From: Eriocheir sinensis
Lineage: Eukaryota > Arthropoda > Malacostraca > Decapoda > Varunidae
Reading direction: 5' to 3'
Length of the DNA: 64,000 nucleotides
NCBI RefSeq assembly: GCF_024679095.1
Contig: NW_026110806.1
Coordinates: 531,501 to 595,500, forward strand
Position 1 is the first letter of the stretch. Each line of letters begins with the position of its first letter. A program made the position numbers and the translations under genes. The notes below the pieces were generated by a model, which saw only the letters and a list, made by a program, of their open reading frames with translations, did no database searches and was not told the DNA's origin. This document shows positions 45,285-61,900 of the stretch, in pieces.

Positions 45285-46792
45285 ATATTATATATATTTT
45301 TATTGATATTTGCGTTAATTATGAGTATTTTGTATATGTTTTCTCATAGAAATTTACATTATTTTATTGGTATTTTGTCTATTTATTTTGATACGAATTA
45401 CATGATTATTTATGTGTTTTGTACATTTTTTTTATACGTATTTACATTATTTAATGTGTATTTTGTTTATATATTTTTATACAAATTTACGTTATTATAA
45501 TTGTATTTGTATAAGTGTATAAGTATTTTGATACAAATTTACATTATTTTATGTATTTTGTATATATATTTCAATTCAAATTTAGCATATTTTATGTGTA
45601 ATTTGTATATCTATTTATTTTAATACAAAATCAAATATTTTATGTTTTTTCGTATATATTTTTTTATAAAAAATGCATTATTTTATGGGTATTTTGCATC
45701 TTAATTTTCATACAAATATACATTATTTTATTAATATTTTCTGTATTTATTTTGATACGATTTTACATTATTTTATTTGTGTTTTGTATATAATTTTTTA
45801 TACATAATTACATTATTTAATGTGTTTTTTGTATATATATTTGATACATATATACGTATTTTAAGTTATTTTATGTGTATTTGTTTATGTATTTTGACAC
45901 AAATTTACAATATTTTATGGGTATTTTGTATATATATTTCAAAAGAAATTTACCTAGTTTTATGTGTTTTTAGAATATCTATTTTCATAAAAACTCAAAT
46001 TAATTTTATGTATTTTTGGATATACATTTCAATTCAAATTTATTTTATTTTATCTGTATTTTGTATATATATTTTCATACGAATTTAATTACTTTTGTGT
46101 TTTTTTGTATAGTTTTATACAAATTTACGTTATTTTATGTGTATTTTGTATATTTATATTTATACAAATACACATTCTTTTATTGGTATTTTGTTTATTT
46201 CTTTTGATACGAATTTACATTATTTTATGTGTATTTTGTATACATTTTCATATACGTATTTACTTCATTTTATGTGTATTTTCTATATATATTTTTATAC
46301 AAATCTACGTTATTTTATGTGTATTCGTATATATATTTTGAAACAAATTTACATTGTTTTATATGTATTTTGCATATCTATTTCAATAGAGATTTACCTT
46401 ATTTTATGTGTATTTTGTATATTTATTTTAATACAAATTAATTTTTTATGTGTATTTTGGTATATATATTTTTTTTTAAAATGCGTTATTTAATGGGTAA
46501 TTTGCATCTTTATTTTCATACAAATTTACATTGTTTTATTAATATTCTGTGTATTTATTTTGATACGATTTTACATTATTCTATTTGTGTTTTGTATATA
46601 TTTTTTTATACATATTTACATTATTTAATGTGTATTTTGTATATTTTAAAAAAAATTTACGTTATTTTATGCGCATCTGTTAAAATATTTTGATACAAAT
46701 TTACATTATTTTATGTATTTTGTATATATATATATATATCAATACAAATTTAGTTTATTTTTTTGTATATTTTGTATATCTATTTTCATTCG
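45285..46792 (+). repeat. 45-bp satellite block, plus polarity
   Basis: Begins at the inverted near-palindrome shared with 55859, then parallels 55870-56260. Its right half parallels 15700-16396. It ends at the recurrent switch 46784-46803. Confidence 0.86.
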
Positions 46793-47534
46793 TATCAAAA
46801 TAAGTAAACAAAATAGCAATAAAATAATGTAAATTTGCATGAGAAAACATATACAAATACACATAAATTAAAGCAAATTTCTAAAAAAATATATGTACAA
46901 AAATGCATATGAAATAAAGTAAATTTGCATAAAAATATATATACAAAACACACATTAAATAATGTATATGCGTACATTAAATAACCTAAATTTGTATTAA
47001 ACTATATACAAAAATAAACAAAAATATTTAAAATTTGTATGAAAAGAAATATACAAAATACACATAAAATTAGGTAAATTTGTATTGAAATACATATAGA
47101 AAATACACATATAATAATGTAAATTTGAATGAAAATATATAAACAAATACACTTAAAAATAACGTAAATTTGTATAAAATATATATGCAAGATACACATT
47201 AAATAATGTAAATGTGTATAAAAAAATATATACAAAAAAGAAATAGAATAATGTAAAATCCTATCAATATAAATACACAGAATATCAATAATATAATGTA
47301 AATTTGTATGAAAAGAAAGATGCAAAATTCCCATAAAATAACTCATTTTTTATAAAAATATATATACCAAAATACACATAAAATATTTAAATTTGTATTG
47401 AAATAAATATACAAAATGCATATACAGTAAGGTAAATATGTATTGGAAGAGATATTCAAAAATACATATAAAACAAAGTAAATTTGTTTCAAAATATATT
47501 ACGAATACACATAAAATAACGTAGATTTCTATAG

Positions 47535-47688
<154 letters not shown>

Positions 47689-48626
47689 CACATGAAATTA
47701 TGTAAATACGTATAAAAATATATATACAAAATACATATCTAGGTAAATTCGTGTCAAAATTAATAAACAAAATATCATGAAAAGAATGTGTATTTGTATG
47801 AAAATAAATAATAGATAATAAATTTGTATGAAATATATATGCAAGATACACAATAAATAATGTAAATATGTATAAAAAATATATATACAAAAACAAAAAG
47901 AATAATGTTAAATCGTATCAAAATAAATACACCGAATATTAATAAAATAATGTAAATTTGTATGAAAATAAAGATGCAAAATTCCCATCAAATAGCGCAT
48001 TTCTTATAAAAATATATATACCAAAATACATAAAATATTTAAATTTGTATTGAAATAAATATACAAAATGCACATACAATAAGGTAAACTTGTATTGAAA
48101 GAGATATGCAAAAATACATATAAAACAATGTAAATTTGTTTCAAAATATATATACGAATACACATAAAATAACGTAGATTTCTATAAAAATGTATATACA
48201 AAATACACATAAAATTAAGTAAATATGTATAAAAATAGATATACAAAATACACATAGAATAACGTAAAATTGTTTAAAAAAAATAAACAGGATATAAATA
48301 AAATAATGTAAATTTGTATGAAAATAAAAATGCAAAATACCCATAAAATAAAGCATATTTTTATAAAAATACATATGCAAAAATACACATAGCATAATTA
48401 AATATTTATTAAAATTAATATACAAAATGCATATACAATAAGGTAAATTTGTATGGAAAAAATATGCAAAATACACATAAAAAATTGTAAATACGTATAA
48501 AAAAATGAATACAAAAAAATACATAAAAATAGTATCAAAATAAATAAACAAAATACCAGTAAAAGAATGTGTATTTGTAAAAATATAAATATACAAAATA
48601 CACATAAAATATCGTAAATTTGTATA

Positions 48627-48886
48627 AAACTATATACAAAAATACACAGAAGTAATTAAATTTGTATGAAAATATATATACAAAATACAGCTAAAATAAG
48701 TTAATTTGAATTGAAATGTACATACAAAATACATAAAATAATGTAAATCTGTATCAAAACTATATACAAAAATACACAGAAGTAATTAAATTTGTATGAA
48801 AATATATATACAAAATACAGCTAAAATAAGTTAATTTGAATTGAAATGTACATACAAAATACATAAAATAATGTAAATCTGTATCA
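48627..48886 (-). repeat. Perfect tandem duplication, 2 x 130 bp
   Basis: 48627-48756 and 48757-48886 are identical by direct reading. The unit is three monomers, including the distinctive tacagctaaaataagttaat. This is the most recent amplification event I can see in the array. Confidence 0.92.
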
Positions 48887-51800
48887 AAATATTTATACAA
48901 ATACATATAATAACGTAGATTTGTTTAAAAATATATAAACAAAATACACTTTAAGTAATGTAAATACGTATAAAAAATATGTACAAAATACACATATAAT
49001 CATGTAATTCGTATCAAAATAAATAAACAAAATAGCAATAAAATAATGTAAATTTTTATGAGAAAGCATATACAAATGACGCAAATTTCTATAAAAATAT
49101 ATGAACAAAAATGCACATAAAATAAAGTTAATTTGCAAAAAAATATATATACAAAACACACACTAAATAATGTAAATGCGTACATAAAATAACCTAAATT
49201 TTTATAAAACTATATACAAAAATACACAAAAATAATTTAAATCTGTTTGAAAAGAGATATACAAAATACACATAAAATTAGGTAAATTTGTATTGAAATA
49301 CATATACAAAATACACATCAAATAATGTAAATTTGAATGAAAATATATAAACAAATACACTTAAAATAACGTAAATTTGTATAAAATATATATGCAAGAT
49401 AAACATTAAATAATGTAAATGTGTATAAAAAATATATATACAAAAACAAATAGAATAATGTAAAATCGTATCAAAATAAATACACAGAATATCAATAAAA
49501 TAATGTAAATTTGTATGAAAATAAAGATGCAAAATTCCCAAAAATTATCGCATTTTTTTATAAAAATATAGTTACCAAAATACACATAAAATATTTAAAT
49601 TTGTATTGAAATAAATATACAAAATGCATATACAGTAAGGTAAATTTGTATTGAAAGAGATATTCAAAAATACATATAAAGCAATGTAAATTTGTTTCAA
49701 AATATATATACGAATACACATAAAATAAAGTAGATTTCTATAGAAATATATATACAAAATACATATGAAATTATGTAAATACGTATAAAAATATATATAC
49801 AAAATACATATCAAATCATGTAAATTCGTGTCAAAATAAATAAACAAAATATCATGAAAAGAATGTGTATTTGTATGAAATAGATAATAGATAATAAGTT
49901 TGTATAAAATATATATGCAAGATACACATTAAATAATGTAAATATGTATAAAAAAGTATATACAAAAAACAAATAGAATAATGTAACATCGTATCAAAAT
50001 AAATACACCGAATATTAATAAAATAATGTAAATTTGTATGAAAATATAGATGCAAAATTCCCATAAAAGAGCGCATTTCTTATAAAAATATATATACCAA
50101 AATACACATAAAATATTTAAATTTGCATTGAAATAAATATACAAAATACACATACAATAAGGTAAATTTGTATTGAAAGAGATATGCAAAAATACATATA
50201 AAACAATGTAAATTTGTTTCAAAATATATATACGAATACAAATAAAAAAACGAAGATTTCTATAAAAATATATATACAAAATACATATAAAATTAAGTAA
50301 ATACGTATAAAAATGTATACAAAATACACATAAAATAATGTAATTTTGAATTAAAATAAATATAAATTTGAATGAAAATATAAAAACAAATACACTTAAA
50401 ATAACGTAAATTTGTATAAAATATATATGCAAGATACACATTAAATAATGTAAATGTGTATAAAAAAGTATATACAAAAAACAAATAGAATAATGTAAAA
50501 TCGTATCAAAATAAATACACAGAATAACAATAAAATAATGTAAATTTGTATGAAAATAAAGATGCAAAATTCCCCAAAATTATCGCATTTTTTATAAAAA
50601 TATATATATACGAAAATACACATAAAATATTTAGATTTGTATTGAAATAAATATACAAAATGCATATACAGTAAGGTAAATTTGTATTAAAAGAGATATT
50701 CAAAAATACATATAAAACAATGTAAATTTGTTTCAAAATATATATACGAATACATATAAAATAAAGTAGATTTCAATAGAAATATATATACAAAATACAT
50801 GAAATTATGTAAATACGTATAAAAATATATATACAAAATACATATCAAATAATGTAAATTCGTGTCAAAATAAATAAACAAAATATCATGAAAAAAATGT
50901 GTATTTGTATGAAAATAGATAATAGATAATAAATTTGTATAAAATATATATGCAAGATACACATTAAATAATGTAAATATGTATAAAAAAGTATACACAA
51001 AAAACAAATAGAATAACGTAAAATCGTATCAAAATAAATACACCGAATATTAATAAAATTTGTATGAAAATAAAGATGCAAAATTCCCATAAAATAGCGC
51101 ATTTCTTATAAAAATATATATACCAAAATACACATAAAATTTTTAAATTTGTATTGAAATAAATATACAAAATGTATATACAATAAGGTAAATTTGTATT
51201 GAAAGAGATATGCAAAAATACATATAAAACAATGTAAATTTGTTTCAAAATATATATACGAATACAAATAAAAAAACGTAGATTTCTATAAAAATATATA
51301 TACAAAATACACATAAAATTAAGTAAATACGTATAAAAAAATGTATTCAAAATACACATAAAATAATGTAAATTCGAATTAAAATAAATAAACAAAATAC
51401 CAATAAGAGAATGTGTATTTGAATAAATATAAATATACAAAATACACATACAAAATGAACATGAAATAAGGTAGATTTGTAATAAAATATATGTACAAAA
51501 TACACATACAATAATGTAAATTTATATGAAAATATATATACAAATACACATAAAATACCATGAATTTGTATAAAAATACATATTCAAAACAGATATTAAA
51601 TAATGTAAGAGCATATAAAAATATATATACAAAGTACATATAAAATGAAAATTAAGATGCAAAATACCTATATTATAACGCATTTTTTATAAAATTATTG
51701 TTTCCAAAATACACTTAAATATTTGAACTTGTATTAAAATAAATATACAAAATGCACATACAATAAGGTAAATTTGTATTGAAATAGATATGGAAAATAC

Positions 51801-54363
51801 ATATAAAATAATGTAAATTTGTTTCAAAATATATATACGAATACACATAAAATAACGTAGATTTCTATAAAAATACATATACAAAATACACATAAAATTA
51901 AGTAAATACGTATAAAAAAATGTATACAAAATACACATAAAATAATGTAAATTCGTATAAATGTAAATAAACAATATACCAATAAAAGAACGTGTATTTG
52001 TATAAATATAAATATACAAAATGCACATAAAATAAGGTAAATTTATATAAAACTATATACATAAAATAACGCAAATTTCTATAAAAATATATGTACAAAA
52101 TTGAACATTAGATAAATTTGCATAAAAAAATATATACAAAACACACATTAGATAATGTAAATGAGTATAAAAATATGTATACAAAATACCTATGAAATAG
52201 TCTAAATTCGTATCGAATTAAATTAAGAAATACCAATAAAATAATGTAATTTTGGATGAAAATATATATACAAAATACACATAAAATAACGTAAATACAA
52301 ATACAAATCTACACATAAAATAATTTAAAATTGAATGAAATAAATATACAAAATAAACATAAAATAAGGTAAATTTGTAATGAAATATATGAAAAAATAC
52401 GCATAAAATAATATAAATTTGTATGAAAATATATATACAAATACACATTAAATAACATGAATTTGTATAAAATTTGTATCAAAATATATACTTATACACT
52501 CAATAAAATAATGTAATTTTTTATGAAAATATATATACAAAATACACATAAAATAATTTAAATACGTAGAAAAATATATATACAAAAAACACCTAAAATA
52601 ATGTAAATATGTATGAAAATATATAAAAAAATACACATAAAATAATGTAAATTTGGATAAAATATATATACAAAATGAACATTAAATAATGTAAATATGT
52701 ATAAAAAAAATATATACAAAAAACATATTGAATAATGTTAAATGGAATCAAAATAAATAAAGAGAATATCAATAAAATAATGTAAATTTGTATGAAAATA
52801 AAGATGGAAAATATCCATATAATAACGCATATTTGCATAAAAATATATATACAAAAATACATATAAAATAATTAAATTTGTATTAAAATAAATATACAAA
52901 ATGCACGTACAATAAAGTAAATTTGTATTGAAATAGATATGCAAAATACACATCAATAATGTAAATTTGTATCAAAATATATATACGAATACTCATAAAA
53001 TAGAGTAAATTTCTATGAAAATATACATTCAAAATAGATATACAAAATACACATATAACTAGTTAAATTTGTATTTAAATACATGTACAAAAAACACATA
53101 AAATAATGTAAATTTGTATGAAATGAAAACAAATACATTTTATATAAAAAATATATACAAAATACACATAGAATAATGTAAAATCATATCAAAATAAATA
53201 CACAGAATATCAATAAAATAATGTAAATTTGTATGTAAATAAAGATGCAAAATACCCATAAAATAAAGCATATTTTTATAAAAATACATATACAAAAATA
53301 CACATAGATTAATCAAATTTGTATTAAAATTAATATACAAAATGCATATACAATAAGGTAAATTTGTATTGAAAAAATATGCAAAATACACATAAAACAA
53401 TGTAAATTTGTTTCAAAATATATATACGAATACACATAAAATAACGTAGATTTCTATAGAAATATATATACAAAATACACTTGAAATAATGTAAATACGT
53501 ATAAAAATATATATACAAAATACATATTGAATAATGTTCATTCGTGTCAAAATAAATAAACAAAATATCATGAAAAGAATGTGTATTTGTATGAAAATAG
53601 ATATACAAAATACACATAAAATAACCTAAATTTGTATAGAACTATATACAGAAATACACAAAAATAATTCAAACTTGTATGAAAATAAATATACAAAAAA
53701 CATATAAAATTAGGTAAATTTTTATTGAAATACATATACAAAATACACATGAAATAATGTAAATTTGAATGAAAATATATAAACATCTAGACTTAAAATA
53801 ATGTAAATTTGTATCAAATATATATGCAAAAAACACATTAAATAATGTAAATATGTATAAAAAAAATATACAAAACACAAATAAAATAATGTAAAATCGT
53901 ATCAAAATAAATACAGAAAATATTAATAAAATAATGTAAATTTGTATGAAAATTAAGATGCAAAATACCCATAAAATAACGCATTTTTTATAAAAATATA
54001 TATACGAAAAAACATAAAATATTTGATTTTGTATTAAAATAAATAGATATACAAAATACACATAAAATAAGCTAAATTTGAATTGAAATATATATACAAA
54101 ATACATAAAATAATGTAAATTTGTATCAAAATACTTATACAAATACACATATAATAACGTAAATTTGTATAAAAATATATAAACAAAATACACATTAAAT
54201 AATGTAAATACGTATAAAAAAAATGTACAAAATACAGAAATGATCATGTAATTCGTATCAAAATAAATAGACAAAATACCAATAAAATAATGTAAATTTC
54301 TATGAGAAAACATATACAAAATACACATAATTAACGCAAATATCAATAAAAATATATATAATA

Positions 54364-54528
54364 TAATATATTTTTATACATATTTAAAATATTTAATGTA
54401 TATTTTGTATATATATTTTATCAAAATTTACGTTATTTTATATGTATTTGTTTATATATTTTCATACAAATTTACATTATTTTATTTACATTATTTAATG
54501 TGTATCTTGCATATATATTTTATACAAA
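54364..54528 (+). repeat. 45-bp satellite, plus polarity, short
   Basis: Three to four monomers matching the start of the block at 18044. It is cut by a switch at ttttatacaaaaatatatat (about 54520-54540). Confidence 0.8.
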
Positions 54529-55868
54529 AATATATATACCATAATACACATGAAAAAAATAAATTTGTATTAAAATAAATATACAAAAAACACATACAAT
54601 AAGGTAAATTTGTATTGAAATAGATATGCAAAATACACGTAAAACAATGTAAATTTGTTTCAAAATATATATACGAATACACATAAAATAACGTAGATTT
54701 CTATAAAAGTACATATACAAAATACACATAATATTATGTAAATACGTATAAAAAAATGTATACAAAATACACATAAAATAATGTAAATTCGTATAAATGT
54801 AAATAAACAATATACCAATAAAAGAATGTGTATTTGTATAAATATAAATATACAAAATGCACATAAAATAACGTAAATTTATATAAAACTATATACATAA
54901 AATAACGCAAATTTCTATAAAAATATATGTACAAAAATGAGCATAAAATAAATTTGCATAAAAATATATATACAAAACACACTTTAGATAATGTAAATGA
55001 GTATAAAAATACGTATACAAAATACCTATGAAATAATCTAAATTCGTATCGAATTAAATTAAGAAAGTACCAATAAAATAATGAAATTTTGGATGAAAAT
55101 ATATATACAAAATACACATAAAATATAATAAATACAAATACAAATATACGCATAAAATAAATAAATAAATATACAAAATAAACATAAAATAAGGTAACCT
55201 AAAGATTACCTAAGATAACCTAAATACAAATACAAAAATACACATTAAATAATTTAAAATTGTATGAAATAAATATACAAAATAAACAAAAAATAAGGTA
55301 AATTTGTAATAAAATATATGTAAGAATACACATAAAATAATATAAATTTGTATGAAAATATATATACAAATACACATAAAATAACATGAATTTGTATGAA
55401 ATTTGTTTCAAAATATATACGAATACACACAATAAAATAACATAAATTTTTATGAAAATGTATTTATAAAATACACATAAAATAATTTATATACGTAGAA
55501 AAATATATATACAAAATACACATAAAATAATGTAAATTCGTAAAAAATTAAATACACAAAATTCTAATAAAAGAATGTATATTTGTAGGAAAATATATTT
55601 ACAACAAACAACTAAAATAACTAAAATTTGTATAAAAATATATACAAAAATACACAAAAATAATTTAGATTTGTTTGAAAATAGATATGCAAAATACACA
55701 TGAAGTTAGGCAGATTTGTATTGAAATACATATACAAAACTCACATAAAATAATGTAAATTTGTATGAAAATATATAAACAAATACATATGAAATAACGT
55801 AAATTTAGATAAAATATATATACAAAATATACATTAAATATTTTAAATATGTATAAAAATATATTATA
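54529..55868 (-). repeat. 45-bp satellite block, minus polarity
   Basis: Includes the stretch ggtaacctaaagattaccta (55193-55212), the inverted form of the rare 18590-18630 variant. It ends at the near-palindrome 55859-55878. Confidence 0.85.
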
Positions 55869-56560
55869 TTATATATATTTTTATTGATATTTGCGTTATT
55901 TATGTGTGTTTTGTTTATGTTTTCTCATAGAAACTTACATTATTTTATTAGAATTTTGTCTATTTATTTTGATACGAATTACATGATTATTTGTGTATTC
56001 CGTACATTTTTTTATATGTATTTACATTATTTAATGTGTATTTTGTTTATATATTTTTATACAAAGCTATGTTATTATATGTGTATTTGTATAAGTATTT
56101 TGATGCAAATTTAAATTATTTTAAGTATTTTGTATATATATTTCAATTCAAATTTAGCTTATTTTATGTGTATTTTGTATATCGATTTATTTTAATACAA
56201 AATCAAATATTTTATGTTTTTTCGTATATATATTTTTATAAAAAATGCGTTATTTTATGGGTATTTTGTTTATTTATTTTGTTTCGAATTTACATTATTT
56301 TATGTGTGTTTTGTTTACATTTTTTTATACGTATTTACTTAATTTTATGTGTATTTTGTATATATATTTTTACAGAAATCTACGTTATTTTATGTGTATT
56401 CGTATATATATATTTTGAAACAATTTTACATTGTTTTATATGTATTTTTGCATATCTCTTTCAATAGAAGTTTACCTTAATGTATGTGCATTTTGTATAT
56501 TTACTTCAATACAAATTTAAATATTTTATGTGTATTTTGGTATATATATTTTTATAAGAA
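55869..56560 (+). repeat. 45-bp satellite block, plus polarity
   Basis: First 400 bp parallel 45285-45690. It then skips several variants and continues with the HOR segment that contains gtgtattcgtatat (56395). It reverses after ttttataagaataaacaaaa. Confidence 0.85.
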
Positions 56561-58226
<1,666 letters not shown>

Positions 58227-59418
58227 GATTATTTCATAGGTATTTTGTATACATATTTTTATACTCATTTACATTATCTAATGTGTGATTTGTATATATT
58301 TTTTTATGCAAACTAATTTTATGTGCATTTTTGTACATATATTTTTATAGAAACTTAAAACGTTATTTTATGTGTATTTTGTATATGTTTTTTCATACAA
58401 ATTTACATTATTTAATTAGTTTATTGTTTATTTATTTTGATACGAATGACTTGATGATTTGTGTATTTTGTAAATATTTTTTTTATACGTATTTACATTA
58501 CTTAATGTGTATTTTGTTTATATATTTTTTTTACAAATTTACGTTATTATATGTGTATTTGTTAAAAATATTTTGAAACGAATTTACTTTATTTTATGTA
58601 TTTTGTATATATATTTCAATTCAAATTTAGCTTATTTTGTGTGTATTTTGTATATCTATTTTCATACAAATTTAATTACTTTTGTGTATTTTTGTATATA
58701 GTTTTATACAAATTTACGTTACTTTATGTGCATTTTGTATATTTATATTTATACAAATACACATTCTCTTATTGGTGTTTTGTTTATTTATATTTATACG
58801 AATTTACATTATTTTATGTGTATTTTGTATACTTTTTTGACTCGTATTTACTTAATTTTGTTTGTATTTTGTATATATATATTTATAGAAATCTAAGTTA
58901 TTTTATGTGTATTCGTATATATATTTTGAAATATATTTACATTGTTTTATATGTTTTTTGCATATCTATTTCAATACAAATTTACCTTATTGTATGTGCA
59001 TTTTGTATATTTATTTTAATACAAATTCAAATATTTTATGTGTATTTTGGTATATATAATTTTATAAAAAATGCGTTATTTTATAGGTATTTTGCATCTT
59101 AGTTTTCATACATATGTACATTATTTTTTTAATATTCTGTGTATATATTTTGATACGATTTTATATTATACTATTTGTGTTTTTTTTTATTTTTTTTATA
59201 CATATTTTCATTATTTAATGTGTATTTTTTTATATATTTTATACAAATTAAAGTTATTTTAAGTGTATTTGTTTATATGATTTCATTCAAATTTACATTA
59301 TTTTAAGTGTATTTAGTATATGTATTTCAATACAAATTTACCTAATTTTATGTGTATTTTGTATATTTATTTTCATACAAATTTCAATTATTTTTGTGTT
59401 TTTTTGTTTATACATATA
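58227..59418 (+). repeat. 45-bp satellite block, plus polarity; paralogue of the left-edge flanks
   Basis: 58770-59400 carries, without insertions, the same variants that flank the left LTR element and the SINE. These include the private changes ttttataggtattttgcat and ttatattatactatttgtg. Confidence 0.87.
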
Positions 59419-60232
59419 GAGAAATTTCTATGAAAATATATATTTAAAATCCATATAAAATTATGTAAATAAGTATAAAAATATATATATCAAATACTCC
59501 TAAAAAAAATGAAAATTAGTATCAAAATAAATAAACCAAATTCCGATAAAAGAACGTATATTTGTAGGAAAATAAATATACAAAATACACATAAAATTAC
59601 GAAAATGTGAATAAAAATATATACAAAAAAACAAAAAAATAAATTTCAATTTGTATGAAAATAGATATACAAAATACACATATAATTATTTAAATTTGTA
59701 TCTAAGTACATGTAGAAAATACACATAAAATAATGTAAATTTGTATGAAATGAAAACAAATTCACATAAAATAACGTACATTTGTATAAAATAGATATAC
59801 AAAATATACATAGAATAATGTAAAATCGTATCAAAATAAATACACAGAATATCAATAAAATAATGTAATTTTGTATGAAAATAAAGATGCAAAATACCCA
59901 TATAATAAAGCATATTTTTTTTTAAAATACATATACAAGAATACACATAGAATAATTAAATTTGTATTAAAATTAATATACAAAATGCACGTACAATAAG
60001 GTAAATTTGTATTGAAAAAATATACAAAATGCACATAAAACAATGTATATTTGTTTCAAAATATATATAAAAATACACAAAAAATAACGTATATTTCTAT
60101 AGAAATATATATACAAAATACACATGAAATGACGTAAATACGTAAAAAAATATATATACACAATACACATTAAATAATGTAAATTCGCATCAAAATAAAT
60201 AAACAAAATATCAATAAAAGAATGTGTATTTG
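59419..60232 (-). repeat. 45-bp satellite block, minus polarity, right end of the array
   Basis: 59420-59800 parallels 41545-41920. The satellite is cut at 60232 by the LTR of the right-hand element, in the middle of gaatgtgtatttg, so the true array edge is not shown. Confidence 0.87.
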
Positions 60233-60279
60233 TGTAGAGGCCAGTAGGAGCACAACAAACACTTTTCTCTGCTGTGCAG

Positions 60280-60285
60280 TTTATT
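60280..60285 (-). promoter_or_regulatory. Candidate polyadenylation signal in LTR
   Basis: AATAAA on minus about 48 bp before the LTR end, a plausible place for 3' end formation of the element RNA. Confidence 0.5.
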
Positions 60286-60684
60286 TGCAGTGCAATTAAA
60301 TTGAGTAACAGCAATAAGTAACAAGGGCTGCGCCAGTCGTCAGTAGCCAGTGGTCCGCTTCCCCTGATTCGCCGCCGCCGTCGTAGGCCTTCCCAACAGC
60401 GGGCACTCCGGACTCCGGCACACAGCCGACGGTGCCTCGCACAGAACCTCGCCCCGGGCGGTATGAAGGCCTTCTTTGCGGGGCCTCCTTCTGGTGTGCT
60501 TGCTGGCGGCCAACTGCCCCTCTCATAATCGGGAACAGCTTCTTCACCTCGCTTCATTCCTCAGGCCTTTCCGTTGCTAACACAGCGCGCATGCCTCACA
60601 TCATCTGAACCACCTCCTCAGCCCGAGTCCGAATCTCACATCACTTAAATGAGAAGAGGCTATTAATTACACAAACGAGCAATT

Positions 60685-60721
60685 CTCTCTCCCTCTCTCT
60701 CTCTCTCTCACTCTCACTCTC
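60685..60721. repeat. (CT)n microsatellite in LTR
   Basis: Imperfect ctctct run with a few ca and cc interruptions inside the LTR; GA-rich on the element's coding strand, near its start. Confidence 0.85.
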
Positions 60722-60765
60722 GTTTTAATCACCCAACAATCCATTCTCACTTCCACACACATACA

Positions 60766-60775
60766 CTCCCCCCTG
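60766..60775 (-). other. Polypurine tract of the right-hand element
   Basis: On minus, CAGGGGGGAG stands directly before the LTR start and a few bases after the integrase stop codon. It serves as the plus-strand primer. Confidence 0.8.
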
Positions 60776-60780
60776 ATATA

Positions 60781-61900
60781 TCAATCACATACTAAACACT
60801 GTCGCCGTCTTGCTATCCTGGTCGAACGTCTTAATGGTTGTTCTGCCTCCCCTTCCTCGATAACCCTCCGTTGACCCACGTCGGCATCATCTTGAACAGG
60901 GAACGCCATTATCAATTCATCGTCACTACTTTCAGAGGCGATAATATCTTGCTCTTGTCGTTGACGGCTCGAACTACGCTTCCGGAGATCCTTGACATGC
61001 CGCGGAATTTGATCCACCTCCGCAACTTGATCAGAAACAATACTGGTCACCGTGCCCTCCTTATATCGGTCGTCGCAGCGTCCTCTTGGCGGCTTCACCC
61101 ATACATTATCTCCCATTTGGTAAGGATTGTGTTGTACCCTGACATTTCTTTCTATTTCAGCCTCTCCTCGCACTCTCATGGCGTAATTGTAGATTACATT
61201 TCCTGGAGCGGAAGACTGCGTACAATCATCAGAAGGCGTGATGTTGTATAGATACACTGCCTCTGCTATCGAACAGCCTTTCCTTGCCGCAATCACCTTC
61301 ACAGTACGGTGGCAGCGTTCCACTATACCATTACCAGATGGGGCATAGGCTCCCCTATAGTGGACACGCACATTCCACCGCAAGGCGAACTGAGAAAACA
61401 GCTTACTGCGAAAAGCTGTGTCGTTATCCGTCAGTAGCTCCTGCGGCGCCCCACGTTCAAAGAACACCGCTTCCAGGTGCTTAATGACGCAATCACTTGT
61501 CTGAAGCTGAAGCAGGCGCCAAATGGTGAAGCGTGATGGTCCACAGTCTATCAGTGAGAGATAAGACTGTCCTCTGCAGTGCGTGATGTCCATCCCGACT
61601 CTTTGCCAAATGCCAGTCACAGACAAGTCACCAGTATGCCACTTCGCAGGCGCCGGGTCGATAGATAGGCATTCCTGACAGGTGGTAGTAATTGAGCGCA
61701 CCTGTCCCCTGGTTACTGCCGGGTTGACCCTCCTCGCGAAGTAAAGAGTCCGTCTCACACCAGGATGACCTCGAGAATGGTGAACGTCTGCCACTAACTG
61801 ATCAATAGCAGGGTCTGCAGCAATGGCACAAACTGACGGTGACAGATCGACTGTTGATGATGCTTTCAGCCATCGCTGGGGCACACGTGTGAGGAGTCTG
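60781..61900 (-). pseudogene. Integrase of the right-hand element
   Basis: Open frame of 389 codons (60781-61950), of which the first 18 or so are out of register. The H2C2 zinc-binding domain has His 58 and His 62 (HSRGHPGV) and Cys 91 and Cys 94 (CQEC). The DDE core has Asp 121 (MDITHC), Asp 175 (LLTDNDTAF) and Glu 211 (NGIVERCHR). There are exactly 35 residues between the second and third, the classical D-35-E spacing. A C-terminal domain with DNVWVKPP follows, and a basic tail (RRSTRIARRR) precedes the stop. All catalytic residues are present and the frame is uninterrupted, so this domain itself looks intact. It is classed as broken only because its link to RNase H is frameshifted near 61890. 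Confidence 0.9.

Larger units (their letters stand above)
60233..60765 (-). repeat. 3' LTR of the right-hand element (533 bp)
   Basis: On minus it starts TGTATGTGTGTGG directly after the polypurine tract and ends CTGGCCTCTACA at the satellite border, giving TG...CA termini. A polyadenylation signal AATAAA on minus lies at 60280-60285. A CT/GA tract lies at 60685-60721. The open frame 59973-60557 across this region is chance. Confidence 0.82.

Noticed and set aside
59973..60557. 194-codon minus frame joining LTR and satellite
   Set aside because: Its N-terminal part translates LTR sequence and its C-terminal part satellite; it crosses the insertion boundary and cannot be an old gene.
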